Assembly: GCA_028227395.1 (NCBI GenBank)
Contig: JAOIZZ010000001.1
Span: forward strand, 124,001-188,000
Origin: Woeseiaceae bacterium
GTDB lineage: Bacteria > Pseudomonadota > Gammaproteobacteria > Steroidobacterales > Woeseiaceae
DNA length: 64,000 nt
Direction: 5' to 3'
Below, in pieces: positions 31,776 to 39,867 of this stretch. The number at the start of each line of letters is the position of its first letter. Positions within the stretch are counted from its first letter, which is position 1. The position numbers were made by a program, and so were the translations under genes. The notes beneath the pieces were generated by a model. That model saw only the letters and a list, made by a program, of their open reading frames with translations, searched no databases and had not been told where the DNA came from.

Positions 31776-31804
31776 TTAGTAATATGATTTGACTATGTTA
31801 TTAT
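31776..31804 (+). promoter_or_regulatory. Possible regulated promoter of the EPS operon
   Basis: TATTAT (31799-31804) is a good -10 with a weak -35 TTAGTA (31776-31781) at 17 bases; the start near 31811 would fall within the palindrome that begins at 31804. An alternative upstream promoter is TTGACA (31688-31693) with TATTAC (31712-31717). The 391-base gap 31550-31940 holds the wzz terminator, these candidates, the palindrome and the leader element below. Confidence 0.4.
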
Positions 31805-31820
31805 GTTCATTAAATGAACA
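31804..31820. promoter_or_regulatory. 17-bp palindromic operator candidate
   Basis: TGTTCATTAAATGAACA is a perfect inverted repeat: TGTTCATT and AATGAACA around one A. A third identical half-site, TGTTCATT, lies at 31857-31864. Such arms fit a winged-helix MarR-type dimer, and the adjacent downstream gene encodes one, so autoregulation is the natural inference. The palindrome overlaps the predicted start of transcription. Confidence 0.6.
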
Positions 31821-31864
31821 ATCCCATTAGGCAGTGTTTAAGCAGAATTTAATATATGTTCATT

Positions 31865-31904
31865 CAGCCGGGGTTCTGGGTTACTAGTATCCTGCGGCAG
31901 CCTG
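31865..31904 (+). promoter_or_regulatory. JUMPstart/ops-like element in the EPS leader
   Basis: TGCGGCAGCCTG (31893-31904) matches the enteric ops element GGCGGTAGCGTG at 9 of 12 positions, retaining the GC...GC arms of the ops hairpin. Upstream, CAG (31865) and TCTGG (31875-31879) fall at about the positions they hold in the 39-base JUMPstart sequence as I recall it. The element is about 90 bases after the preferred transcription start and before the regulator gene, with an rfaH-like gene 1.4 kb upstream. T6, which RfaH reads in E. coli, is C here. Confidence 0.5.
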
Positions 31905-31940
31905 CCTGATAAAATTAAACACTATTTACATAGAGTTAAT

Positions 31941-32276
31941 ATGTCTAACCAAGATTTTGAGTATCGTGTACTAAAGATACTTGAGCAATGTCCAAATTTA
32001 ACTCAGCGTCAGTTAGCTGAAGAGTTAGGGGTCAGCTTAGGCAAAACGCATTATCTTATTAAATCTTTAATTGATATTGGCTGGATTAAGCTAGATAATT
32101 TTCAACGATCAAATAATAAATTGGGCTATGCCTACCTACTCACACCTCAGGGTATTAAAGAGAAAGCAGCTATAACCACTAGATTTTTGATTAGAAAGCA
32201 ACTTGAATACAATAAACTACATGAGGAAATTGCAAGCCTCCAGGAAGAAGTTAGGCTTCAAAAAAAAATAGACTAA
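31941..32276 (+). CDS. MarR family EPS-associated transcriptional regulator
   Basis: This 111-residue protein has an N-terminal winged helix (YRVLKILEQCPNLTQRQLAEELGVSLGKTHYLIKSLIDIGWIKL), a wing ending in YLLTPQGIKEKA, and a C-terminal helical/coiled segment (KQLEYNKLHEEIASLQEEVRLQKK) for dimerisation. It fits the MarR-type regulators that repeatedly accompany exopolysaccharide loci. It is the first gene after the long leader, and a perfect palindrome lies upstream. It likely represses its own operon; the effector is unknown. Confidence 0.85.
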   Translation: MSNQDFEYRVLKILEQCPNLTQRQLAEELGVSLGKTHYLIKSLIDIGWIKLDNFQRSNNKLGYAYLLTPQGIKEKAAITTRFLIRKQLEYNKLHEEIASLQEEVRLQKKID

Positions 32277-32390
32277 TCAATAATAATATCAAAAAAAATT
32301 TGTTTGTGTGAATGGTAAGATACAATATCTATTATAATGCAATCATAATTATAGAATTCACTAATAATATATCTTTTGGTTTCAGGATCT

Positions 32391-32404
32391 GACTCTTTAG
32401 AGTC
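32391..32404. repeat. Short palindrome in the ugd leader
   Basis: GACTCT (32391-32396) and AGAGTC (32399-32404) flank TT. It lies 55 bases before the ugd start in the 182-base gap 32277-32458, which is otherwise AT rich. It may be an operator or an mRNA stem; no T tract follows, so it is not a terminator. Confidence 0.3.
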
Positions 32405-32458
32405 TGGTAAATTAAATGATATTAACAAGCATCAATTCATTTTAAGAGCTTAACTATT

Positions 32459-33655
32459 TTGATTACAAAAACAAAAACAAAAACAAAAACAAAAATAACT
32501 ATAGTTGGATCTGGTTTTGTAGGCATGTCACTTTCAGTGCTTTTGGCTCAACATAATGAAGTAACTGTTCTTGATATAGATCCAATAAGAGTTGAAAAAA
32601 TTAATAATAAGCAATCAACGATTGCTGACCCTGAGATCGAGTTATTTCTGACAGAAAAGTCATTATCATTAACCGCTACTTTGGATAGTCGACTTGCTTT
32701 CGAAGGAGCTCAATTTATTATTGTAGCAACACCTACCAACTATGACACTGAGACAAGTCGATTTGATACAAGTTCTGTAGATAATGTGGTGGATGAGGCC
32801 CTTAAGTTCAACTCTGATGCTCTTATTATTATCAAGTCAACTATTCCAGTGGGTCATACAAAATCACTACAAGAAAAATTTGATACAAAGCGGGTTATAT
32901 TTTCTCCTGAGTTTCTAAGAGAAGGGAAGGCACTCAAGGACAACCTCAATCCATCACGAATCATTATTGGAAGTCATAGTGAAGCAAGCAAGGAATTTGC
33001 AGAATTATTGAAGCAAGCTGCAGAAAAAGTTAGCGTCGAAATGCTTTTTATTCGTTCGGCCGAAGCAGAGGCCATCAAACTCTTTGCAAATACGTATCTT
33101 GCAATGAGGGTATCATTCTTTAACGAATTAGATTCTTATGCACTTGCGCATGAGTTAGATACAAAAAATATTATTAGTGGCGTGTGTCTAGATGAGAGGA
33201 TAGGCAATGGCTATAATAATCCATCTTTTGGTTATGGCGGTTACTGTCTTCCGAAGGATACGAAGCAATTACTTACAAATTATGAGCGAGTTCCACAGAC
33301 ATTAATTCAAGCAATTGTGTCCTCTAATAGTACTCGAAAAGCTTTTCTAGCAGATGAAATATTGAAGCAAAATCCAGAAATTGTCGGTTTTTACCGACTT
33401 GTTATGAAAGAGGGCAGTGATAATTTTAGATCATCAGCGATTCAGGGGATTATAAAGCGAATCAAAGCAAAAGGTATTCTTGTCATAATTTATGAGCCAA
33501 CTTTTTATGGAGAAGATTTTTTTGGATCTGAGGTGATTCAAGATATAGAAGAATTTAAGATTAAATCCGATATTATTGTTTCAAATAGAATATCAGAGCA
33601 GCTATTAGACGTTCAAGGTAAGGTCTTTAGTCGAGATATATTTAAGGAGAATTAA
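32459..33655 (+). CDS. ugd: UDP-glucose 6-dehydrogenase
   Basis: Ugd oxidises UDP-glucose twice to UDP-glucuronic acid. The NAD fold is KITIVGSGFVGMSLSVLLA, and the catalytic cysteine lies in GYGGYCLPKDTKQLL; SPEFLREGKAL and FANTYLAMRVSFFNELD are further signatures. It is 398 residues, close to E. coli Ugd. The start is TTG 32459, ten bases after AAGAG, and codons 4-12 are a five-fold hexanucleotide repeat giving alternating lysine-threonine. UDP-glucuronate is used by the next gene. Confidence 0.93.
   Translation: MITKTKTKTKTKITIVGSGFVGMSLSVLLAQHNEVTVLDIDPIRVEKINNKQSTIADPEIELFLTEKSLSLTATLDSRLAFEGAQFIIVATPTNYDTETSRFDTSSVDNVVDEALKFNSDALIIIKSTIPVGHTKSLQEKFDTKRVIFSPEFLREGKALKDNLNPSRIIIGSHSEASKEFAELLKQAAEKVSVEMLFIRSAEAEAIKLFANTYLAMRVSFFNELDSYALAHELDTKNIISGVCLDERIGNGYNNPSFGYGGYCLPKDTKQLLTNYERVPQTLIQAIVSSNSTRKAFLADEILKQNPEIVGFYRLVMKEGSDNFRSSAIQGIIKRIKAKGILVIIYEPTFYGEDFFGSEVIQDIEEFKIKSDIIVSNRISEQLLDVQGKVFSRDIFKEN
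32464..32495 (+). repeat. Hexanucleotide tandem repeat in ugd codons 3-12
   Basis: ACAAAA repeats about five times directly after the start codon of ugd, encoding (Lys-Thr)n before the Rossmann fold. As the unit is six bases, copy-number change would keep the frame and lengthen or shorten a basic N-terminal tail. Confidence 0.7.
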
Positions 33656-33681
33656 GTCGTGAAATTTTTAGGGAGTTATGA

Positions 33682-34698
33682 ATGAAAAAAACAGTACTAA
33701 TTACAGGATCTGCTGGATTTATTGGTTTTCACTTAGTAAAAGCCATGCTTAATAATGGTTATCATGTTGTTGGAATTGATAATATTAATGACTACTATGA
33801 CCAAAATTTAAAACTTAGCAGGTTAGAAAACATTAATGAATTTATTGATGATAGTGAGCTAAAAGAAAAGTATAAGTTTATTAAATTAGATATTACAGAT
33901 AATACAGATCTTCAGAATTTATTTAGCACTTATGATATTGATATAGTGATTCACTTGGCTGCTCATGCTGGAGTTCGTTATTCAATAGAGAATCCGAAAG
34001 CATTTGTTGATTCGAATATAGTTGGTTTTACTAATTTGTTGGAATGTTGTAAACAAGCAAAAATAGAGCATTTTGTTTATGCTTCTTCAAGTTCTGTATA
34101 TGGGATGAATACCAAACAACCTTTTAGTACTTCAGATAATACCGACTATCCTGTTAGCCTTTATGCTGCTACAAAAAAATCAAATGAGTTACTTGCATAC
34201 TCCTATAGCCATCTTTTTAATATGCCTTGCACCGGGCTTCGTTTTTTTACGGTCTATGGTCCATACGGAAGACCAGACATGGCTTATTATCTTTTTGCTA
34301 AAGCAATTTGTGAAGGGCGACCAATAGATGTCTTTAATAATGGTAATATGAAGCGGGATTTCACCTACATTGATGATATCGTTGAAGGAATTCTTCTCGT
34401 GACCAAAAAGATTCCATCCAGATGCTCTCCAGAAACATCTGATGCAACGGCTCCATTTAAAGTATTTAATATTGGTAATAATGAGGTAATAACACTAGGT
34501 TATTTTATTGAACAAATCGAGTTAGCATTGTCTAAGAAAGCAATTATAAATATGATGCCAATGCAAGACGGTGACGTACCTCTCACCTATGCAGATATTG
34601 ATGATATGAAGGAAGAGTTTGATTTTAATCCAAATACCTCTATTGAAGACGGTATTCAGCGCTTTGTGGAATGGTATTTAAACTATAATGCTACTTAG
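33682..34698 (+). CDS. UDP-glucuronate 4-epimerase family protein
   Basis: This 338-residue short-chain dehydrogenase/reductase converts one UDP-sugar epimer to another. GSAGFIGFHLVKAML binds NAD; S-S-S plus YAATKK supplies the catalytic Tyr/Lys. The sequence DNINDYYDQNLKLSRLE is characteristic of UDP-glucuronate 4-epimerases (LspL/CapI type), as is GLRFFTVYGPYGRPDMA. Directly following ugd, it would make UDP-galacturonic acid from UDP-glucuronic acid for the repeat unit. Confidence 0.85.
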   Translation: MKKTVLITGSAGFIGFHLVKAMLNNGYHVVGIDNINDYYDQNLKLSRLENINEFIDDSELKEKYKFIKLDITDNTDLQNLFSTYDIDIVIHLAAHAGVRYSIENPKAFVDSNIVGFTNLLECCKQAKIEHFVYASSSSVYGMNTKQPFSTSDNTDYPVSLYAATKKSNELLAYSYSHLFNMPCTGLRFFTVYGPYGRPDMAYYLFAKAICEGRPIDVFNNGNMKRDFTYIDDIVEGILLVTKKIPSRCSPETSDATAPFKVFNIGNNEVITLGYFIEQIELALSKKAIINMMPMQDGDVPLTYADIDDMKEEFDFNPNTSIEDGIQRFVEWYLNYNAT

Positions 34699-34733
34699 AA
34701 TTTATTTATTAAATATTTCAAGGATCTAGAATT

Positions 34734-35720
34734 GTGTTAACAAATAGTACGATATTGGTAACTGGTGGTACTGGCTCTTTCGGTCATACTTTTCTTCCTA
34801 TGACTTTGGATAAATATAATCCTAAGAAGATCATAGTTTTCTCTAGAGACGAGATGAAGCAATGGGAAATGGCCAAACTCTTTCAGAATGACGGCCGTGT
34901 GAGATTTTTTATTGGAGACGTTAGGGATCGCGATAGACTTTATCGTGCGCTTGATGGCGTAGATTATGTTGTGCATGCAGCAGCTACCAAAATCGTGCCA
35001 ACAGCAGAGTATAATCCATTCGAATGCGTCAAAACTAATGTAATAGGAGCTATGAACCTAATCGATGCTTGTATTGATAAAGGTGTAAAGAGAGTGGTAG
35101 CACTTTCGACAGATAAAGCAAGTAGTCCAATTAATTTATATGGCGCTACGAAATTAGCTTCAGATAAACTCTTTGTTGCTGGTAATGCCTACTCGGGTGA
35201 GCATGGTACTCAGTTTTCTGTAGTTAGGTATGGAAATGTAATGGGTTCTCGTGGTTCCGTTATACCATTTTTCAATCAAATAAAATCTACTGGAGTATTA
35301 CCAATCACAGATGAGAGAATGACGCGATTTATGATCTCACTGGAGCAAGGTGTAGAACTCGTTTGGACTGCATTTGATGATATGATTGGTGGAGAAATAT
35401 ATGTCAAGAAGATTCCTTCAATGAAGGTAACTGAATTAGCTTATACAATAGCTCCAGATGCGAAACAGGAAATCGTTGGTATTCGTCCAGGAGAAAAATT
35501 ACATGAGCAAATGATTGGTCATGAGGATGCGGCATCTACTTATTTGTATGATAATTACTATAAAATCCTGCCAACTATTAATGGGTGGGATGGTGATCCG
35601 TTAAGAATTAAAAATGGCACAAAGGTTTCTGAGGACTTCACCTATAATAGTGGAGAAAATACTGAGTGGATGTCTCGAAAAGAGCTAGAAACTTGGTTAA
35701 AAAGTAATCAAAAAAAGTAG
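34734..35720 (+). CDS. pseB: UDP-GlcNAc 4,6-dehydratase (inverting)
   Basis: PseB converts UDP-GlcNAc to UDP-2-acetamido-2,6-dideoxy-beta-L-arabino-hexos-4-ulose, the first step to pseudaminic acid. Signatures are TGGTGSFGHTF, FSRDEMKQWEM, HAAATKIVPTAEYNP, LSTDKASSPINLYGATKL and RYGNVMGSRGSVIPFF. At 328 residues it is of PseB size. The start is GTG at 34734. pseC follows 13 bases later. Confidence 0.95.
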   Translation: MLTNSTILVTGGTGSFGHTFLPMTLDKYNPKKIIVFSRDEMKQWEMAKLFQNDGRVRFFIGDVRDRDRLYRALDGVDYVVHAAATKIVPTAEYNPFECVKTNVIGAMNLIDACIDKGVKRVVALSTDKASSPINLYGATKLASDKLFVAGNAYSGEHGTQFSVVRYGNVMGSRGSVIPFFNQIKSTGVLPITDERMTRFMISLEQGVELVWTAFDDMIGGEIYVKKIPSMKVTELAYTIAPDAKQEIVGIRPGEKLHEQMIGHEDAASTYLYDNYYKILPTINGWDGDPLRIKNGTKVSEDFTYNSGENTEWMSRKELETWLKSNQKK

Positions 35721-35733
35721 GCCAGATATCAGT

Positions 35734-36837
35734 ATGATTAATTACGGCAAACAAAGCATCAATCAAGATGATATTGATGCAGTCAGTGAAGTTCTAAGGT
35801 CAAATTTTTTAACTCAAGGACCAAAAGTTCGTGAATTTGAGGACAATTTAGCTGAATATATTGATGTTAATTATGCGAAAGTAGTATCAAATGGAACCGC
35901 AGCTCTTCATTTAGCTTATTTGGCGGTTGGTTTAAAGCGGGGTGATATCGTATGGACTACCCCTAATACCTTCGTTTCTACAGCAAATGCTGCGCTTTAT
36001 TGTGGAGCAACTGTAGACTTCGTTGACGTCAATCCAGAGACTTACAATCTATCTATTAAATGCTTGGAAGAGAAGTTGTTGCAAGCAAAAAAGGATAAAA
36101 AACTACCTAAAATAGTAGTTCCAGTTCATTTTTCAGGTCAAAGCTGTGAAATGAAGAGGATCTGGGAGCTATCCAAAGAGTATGGTTTTAGGGTTGTTGA
36201 GGACGCCTGCCATGCATTAGGTGGTGAGTATTTGGGTAAGAAGGTAGGTAGTTGTGAATATAGTGATATGGCGGTTTTTAGCTTTCATCCGGTAAAAATG
36301 ATAACCACAGGTGAAGGTGGAGCGATTGTTACTAATGACAAAATTCTAGATGAAAAAGTTTCGATATTGATGACTCATGGTATCACCAAGGATGATTCTC
36401 TTTTCGTTAATGAAAGTGATGGCAACTGGTATTACGAGCAACAAGTGTTGGGATTTAATTATCGATTAACTGATATTCAAGCGGCATTAGGTATTTCGCA
36501 ATTAAAGAGACTGGATAATTTTGTTCAAAAAAGACGTGAAGTCGCAAAAACATACATAAGTAAAGTAAAAAATCATATTCTACCTTATCAGCATCCTGAT
36601 ACTAATTCTTCATGGCATTTATTTGTTATTCAGACTAGTGATCGAAAGGCTTTGTATCAGAGATTGAAGCAACAAGAAATTTTGACACAAGTGCATTATA
36701 TTCCAGTAGTTAATCAACCTTTTTATGATAGAAAGAAATTAAAAAATAGTGATCATTTGTATCGACATTGCTTGAGTATTCCTATTTATGTGGATTTGAC
36801 AAAAGAAGATCAATTAAGAGTAATAAATAGCTTGTGA
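35734..36837 (+). CDS. pseC: UDP-4-amino-4,6-dideoxy-L-AltNAc transaminase
   Basis: PseC adds the C4 amino group to the PseB product. It is a DegT-family PLP enzyme: the PLP lysine is K188 in FSFHPVKMITTGEGGA, the aspartate is in VVEDACHALGGEY, and FLTQGPKVREFED lies near the N terminus. At 367 residues it is normal. It ends in a four-base overlap (GTGA) with the aldo/keto reductase, so they are coupled. Confidence 0.94.
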   Translation: MINYGKQSINQDDIDAVSEVLRSNFLTQGPKVREFEDNLAEYIDVNYAKVVSNGTAALHLAYLAVGLKRGDIVWTTPNTFVSTANAALYCGATVDFVDVNPETYNLSIKCLEEKLLQAKKDKKLPKIVVPVHFSGQSCEMKRIWELSKEYGFRVVEDACHALGGEYLGKKVGSCEYSDMAVFSFHPVKMITTGEGGAIVTNDKILDEKVSILMTHGITKDDSLFVNESDGNWYYEQQVLGFNYRLTDIQAALGISQLKRLDNFVQKRREVAKTYISKVKNHILPYQHPDTNSSWHLFVIQTSDRKALYQRLKQQEILTQVHYIPVVNQPFYDRKKLKNSDHLYRHCLSIPIYVDLTKEDQLRVINSL

Positions 36838-37682
36838 AGGAAAAACTAGCACTGGGTACCGTTCAATTCGGTTTAGATTATGGGATTGTGAATCATAGTG
36901 GACAGGTTAAGTTTGAGGAAGTTAAGAAAATCCTTAGATATGCAAAGAAAAGTAATATTGATACATTGGACACAGCATCATCTTACGGTGACAGTGAGAG
37001 AATTCTGGGTAAGATTGGCGTAGAGGACTGTCAAATCGTAACAAAAACAACCCCTCTTAAAAATAATATCGATGATGTAATTGATAATTTTTATAAATCT
37101 TTAGAAAATCTTAATACTAGTCAGGTTAATGGGTTACTAATTCATGATATCAACGATATCGACAATAAGAACTTCGGCCAACTTTTTAACAAATTAAAAT
37201 TACTTCAAGATCAAGGTCTAATTGGCAAAATTGGTTTTTCAACTTATTCACCAATGCAAATTGATTTTCTATTAAATAACTTTGAGTTTGATTTGATACA
37301 ATTACCATTTAATGTCTTTGATACTAGACTTTCGAAGGGCGGTCAGTTAAAGGCCTTAAAAGATAAGGGTATCGAAATTCATTCTAGAAGTATTTTTTTA
37401 CAAGGTTTGTTATTAAATTTTGAAAATCTTCCAGACTATTTTTCAACTTGGAAAAGGCAATTTAATGATTATCAGTCAATTGTAAATGAAAGTGAGTTGT
37501 CATTACTGGAGTATGCAGTTAATTTTGTATTAAACACCCAAGAAATAGATAAAGTATTAGTGGGTGTAATTAATAAATGTCAGTTAAAAGAAATTGTTCA
37601 AGCTGTAAAAAATAAAAATGGCGTGAAACCTTACCCTATTGATGATATAAAATTAATTAATCCAAACTTCTGGGCAATATGA
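36834..37682 (+). CDS. Aldo/keto reductase in the Pse block
   Basis: This 282-residue TIM-barrel oxidoreductase has family signatures LALGTVQFGLDYGI, DTASSYGDSERILGK (with aspartate and tyrosine of the tetrad), IGFSTYSPMQ and a VLVGVINKCQLKE end. It starts with GTG overlapping pseC. Similar reductases recur between pseC and spsF-like genes in other bacterial nonulosonate clusters, but the standard PseB-C-H-G-I-F route has no reductive step for it. It may act on a variant precursor. Confidence 0.8.
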   Translation: MKEKLALGTVQFGLDYGIVNHSGQVKFEEVKKILRYAKKSNIDTLDTASSYGDSERILGKIGVEDCQIVTKTTPLKNNIDDVIDNFYKSLENLNTSQVNGLLIHDINDIDNKNFGQLFNKLKLLQDQGLIGKIGFSTYSPMQIDFLLNNFEFDLIQLPFNVFDTRLSKGGQLKALKDKGIEIHSRSIFLQGLLLNFENLPDYFSTWKRQFNDYQSIVNESELSLLEYAVNFVLNTQEIDKVLVGVINKCQLKEIVQAVKNKNGVKPYPIDDIKLINPNFWAI

Positions 37683-38440
37683 TACTAGCAATACTTCAAG
37701 CTCGTTATTCATCTTCAAGATTGCCGAAAAAGGTGCTTAAGCCGATATTGGGAAAGCCAATGTTGCTTCACCAAATAGAAAGGCTGAAACATTCAAAAAT
37801 GATCGATAAGTTAGTAGTAGCAACTTCGATGAGCTTTTCAGATAATATTATTGAAAAAATGTGCAGAGATAATAATATCGATGTCTTTCGAGGTAATTTA
37901 GATGATGTATTAGATAGATTTTATCAATGTTCAGAGTCTTATGAATCAGATTATATTGTTCGTTTAACGGGTGATTGTCCATTGATTGATTGGAAAGTAA
38001 TAGATGAAACTATCCAATATTTTTTTGAAGGTAATTTTGATTTTGTCGAAACATCATTGAAATTTCCAGATGGATTAGATGCTGAAATTATGACTAAATT
38101 AGCTTTGAAAAGGGCATGGAATGGTGCAAAACTTCCCTCCGAAAGAGAGCATGTTACACAGTTTATTGTCAATAGACCCGAAGAGTTTCGTAACGGTATA
38201 TTTGAGCCAGTTGATGACTTATGTCATCATCGATGGACTGTTGACGAGCCTGAAGACTACGAATTTGTAAAAAAAGTATATCAGGCTTTATATAAAAAAA
38301 ATCCATTATTTCTAATGAAAGATATATTGAATTTATTGGATCAAAATCCAGGATTGATTGAAATGAATAGTAATTTTATAAGAAATGAAGGTTTAGAAAA
38401 ATCATTGATAGAGGATAAAGGATTTTTAAAAAATGTATAA
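37679..38440 (+). CDS. spsF: SpsF-type CMP-nonulosonate cytidylyltransferase
   Basis: Proteins of this family activate a sugar acid with CTP. ILQARYSSSRLPKKVLKPILGKP is the nucleotide-binding N terminus (shown as residues 5-20 and on), with DNIDVFRGNLDDVLDRFY, VRLTGDCPLID and WTVDEPEDYEFV following. It is the SpsF type seen in Bacillus sps genes rather than the NeuA-like PseF of Campylobacter, yet it takes the PseF place here. It overlaps the reductase by four and the next aminotransferase by eight bases. Confidence 0.82.
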   Translation: MILAILQARYSSSRLPKKVLKPILGKPMLLHQIERLKHSKMIDKLVVATSMSFSDNIIEKMCRDNNIDVFRGNLDDVLDRFYQCSESYESDYIVRLTGDCPLIDWKVIDETIQYFFEGNFDFVETSLKFPDGLDAEIMTKLALKRAWNGAKLPSEREHVTQFIVNRPEEFRNGIFEPVDDLCHHRWTVDEPEDYEFVKKVYQALYKKNPLFLMKDILNLLDQNPGLIEMNSNFIRNEGLEKSLIEDKGFLKNV

Positions 38441-39707
38441 AAAATCAGAGCAATTATTAGATAGAGCGCTTAATTCTATTCCATTAGCCTCTCAAACTTT
38501 CAGTAAGAGCTTGTCTCACTACCCAAGAGGTGTTTCTCCGTTTTTTATTGAGAAAGGTGAGGGCGCAAAAGTCTGGGATGTCGACGGTAATAAGTACATT
38601 GATTTTGTTAATTCTTTAGCTGCAGTAACTCTAGGTTACTGTGATCCAGATATTGACAAAGCAGTATTAAAGCAATTAAAGAATGGAGTGACCTTTACCT
38701 TGCCGCATACCTTGGAAATGGAAGTTGCTGAGAAGTTAATCGAAATTATACCGTGCGCAGAAAAAGTTAGGTTCGCTAAAAATGGTACTGATGCTACAAG
38801 TGCCTCTATTCGAATTGCTAGAGCTTTTACAGGTAAAGAGCATATTGCCGTTTGCGGTTATCATGGTTGGCAAGACTGGTATATCGGTTCGACAGCAAGA
38901 GATCTAGGTGTACCTAAAAGTGTGAAGAGGTTAACTCATAAGTTTGAATTTAATAATATTGAATCATTGGAAAAGATCTTTCTAGAAAGAGAGATCGCAG
39001 GTGTGATTATGGAGCCGATGAATGTGGAGTACCCAAAAAATAATTTTTTACAAAAAGTAAAAGAGTTAACACATAAAAATAATGCCTTATTAATATTTGA
39101 CGAGACTATAACTGGATTTCGTTATTCGTTAGGTGGGGCTCAGGAACTGTTTGATGTTATTCCAGATTTGGCTACCTTTGGAAAAGGCATGGCAAACGGG
39201 TACCCTTTATCTGCTGTTGTTGGAAATAACAAAGTAATGAAATTGGTCGAAGATATCTTTTTTTCGGGAACTTTTGGTGGAGAAACGCTTTCTCTTGCTG
39301 CAGCAAATGCTGTGATTGATAAGTATAAGAAATGTGATGTAATAAAACATTTCTCTGAGGTTGGTACATATTTATCAGAGCAATTCGATAAATTGATTAT
39401 AGATCATAATTTGTCAGATGTTATCTCGATATCTGGACATCCATCATGGAGCTTTATTCAAATAAAAGAATATGAGGGGTATAATTCATTTCAGATTAAT
39501 ACATTTTTTTTACAAGAGATGTTCAAAAGAGGTAAATTAACTTTAGGTACACATAATCTAAGTTACTCTCATAAAAAAGATGAAGTTGATGGCTTGTTAA
39601 AAGTTTATGAAGAAGTTTTTCCATTGATTAAAAGCAATATTGAAAATCATACTTTGTTGGAAAATATAAAATGCGATGTCTTGGAGCCCCTATTCAAGAC
39701 AAGATAG
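38433..39707 (+). CDS. Class III aminotransferase (GSA aminomutase-like)
   Basis: This 424-residue PLP enzyme is related to glutamate-1-semialdehyde 2,1-aminomutase. The PLP lysine is in LATFGKGMANGYPLSAVVGN, the aspartate in LLIFDETITGFR, and substrate-binding SHYPRGVSP appears near the N terminus. It is not a housekeeping HemL, because it is embedded in the Pse block and diverges in the usual HemL signatures. Such genes recur in nonulosonate loci with an SpsF-like gene; the reaction there is not established to my knowledge. A 157-base gap follows. Confidence 0.8.
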   Translation: MYKKSEQLLDRALNSIPLASQTFSKSLSHYPRGVSPFFIEKGEGAKVWDVDGNKYIDFVNSLAAVTLGYCDPDIDKAVLKQLKNGVTFTLPHTLEMEVAEKLIEIIPCAEKVRFAKNGTDATSASIRIARAFTGKEHIAVCGYHGWQDWYIGSTARDLGVPKSVKRLTHKFEFNNIESLEKIFLEREIAGVIMEPMNVEYPKNNFLQKVKELTHKNNALLIFDETITGFRYSLGGAQELFDVIPDLATFGKGMANGYPLSAVVGNNKVMKLVEDIFFSGTFGGETLSLAAANAVIDKYKKCDVIKHFSEVGTYLSEQFDKLIIDHNLSDVISISGHPSWSFIQIKEYEGYNSFQINTFFLQEMFKRGKLTLGTHNLSYSHKKDEVDGLLKVYEEVFPLIKSNIENHTLLENIKCDVLEPLFKTR

Positions 39708-39850
39708 CATGTTAGTTAGATTGGATTTTGGTTCGCTATTAATTTAAATATATAATGTGAAGATAATAAAAATAGCTCTTAATTTTATTTTGATAATTTT
39801 TACCTCCTATTTATTTATTCTAAAGGATTTATAGCTGCATTGACTTTAAT

Positions 39851-39867
39851 AGGAGTGTCTCTCAATT
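39851..39867 (+). promoter_or_regulatory. Ribosome-binding site and ATT start of pseG
   Basis: AGGAG (39851-39855) is nine bases before ATT (39865-39867). An in-frame TAG at 39850-39852 limits the frame and there is no ATG, GTG or TTG between it and 39901. The next candidate, TTG 39901, has no good ribosome site and would remove the first beta strand. The pattern argues for ATT initiation. Confidence 0.6.

Noticed and set aside
32464-32495. Phase-variation tract in ugd
   Set aside because: The repeat unit is six bases, so slippage would not switch the frame on or off; it remains only a repeat.
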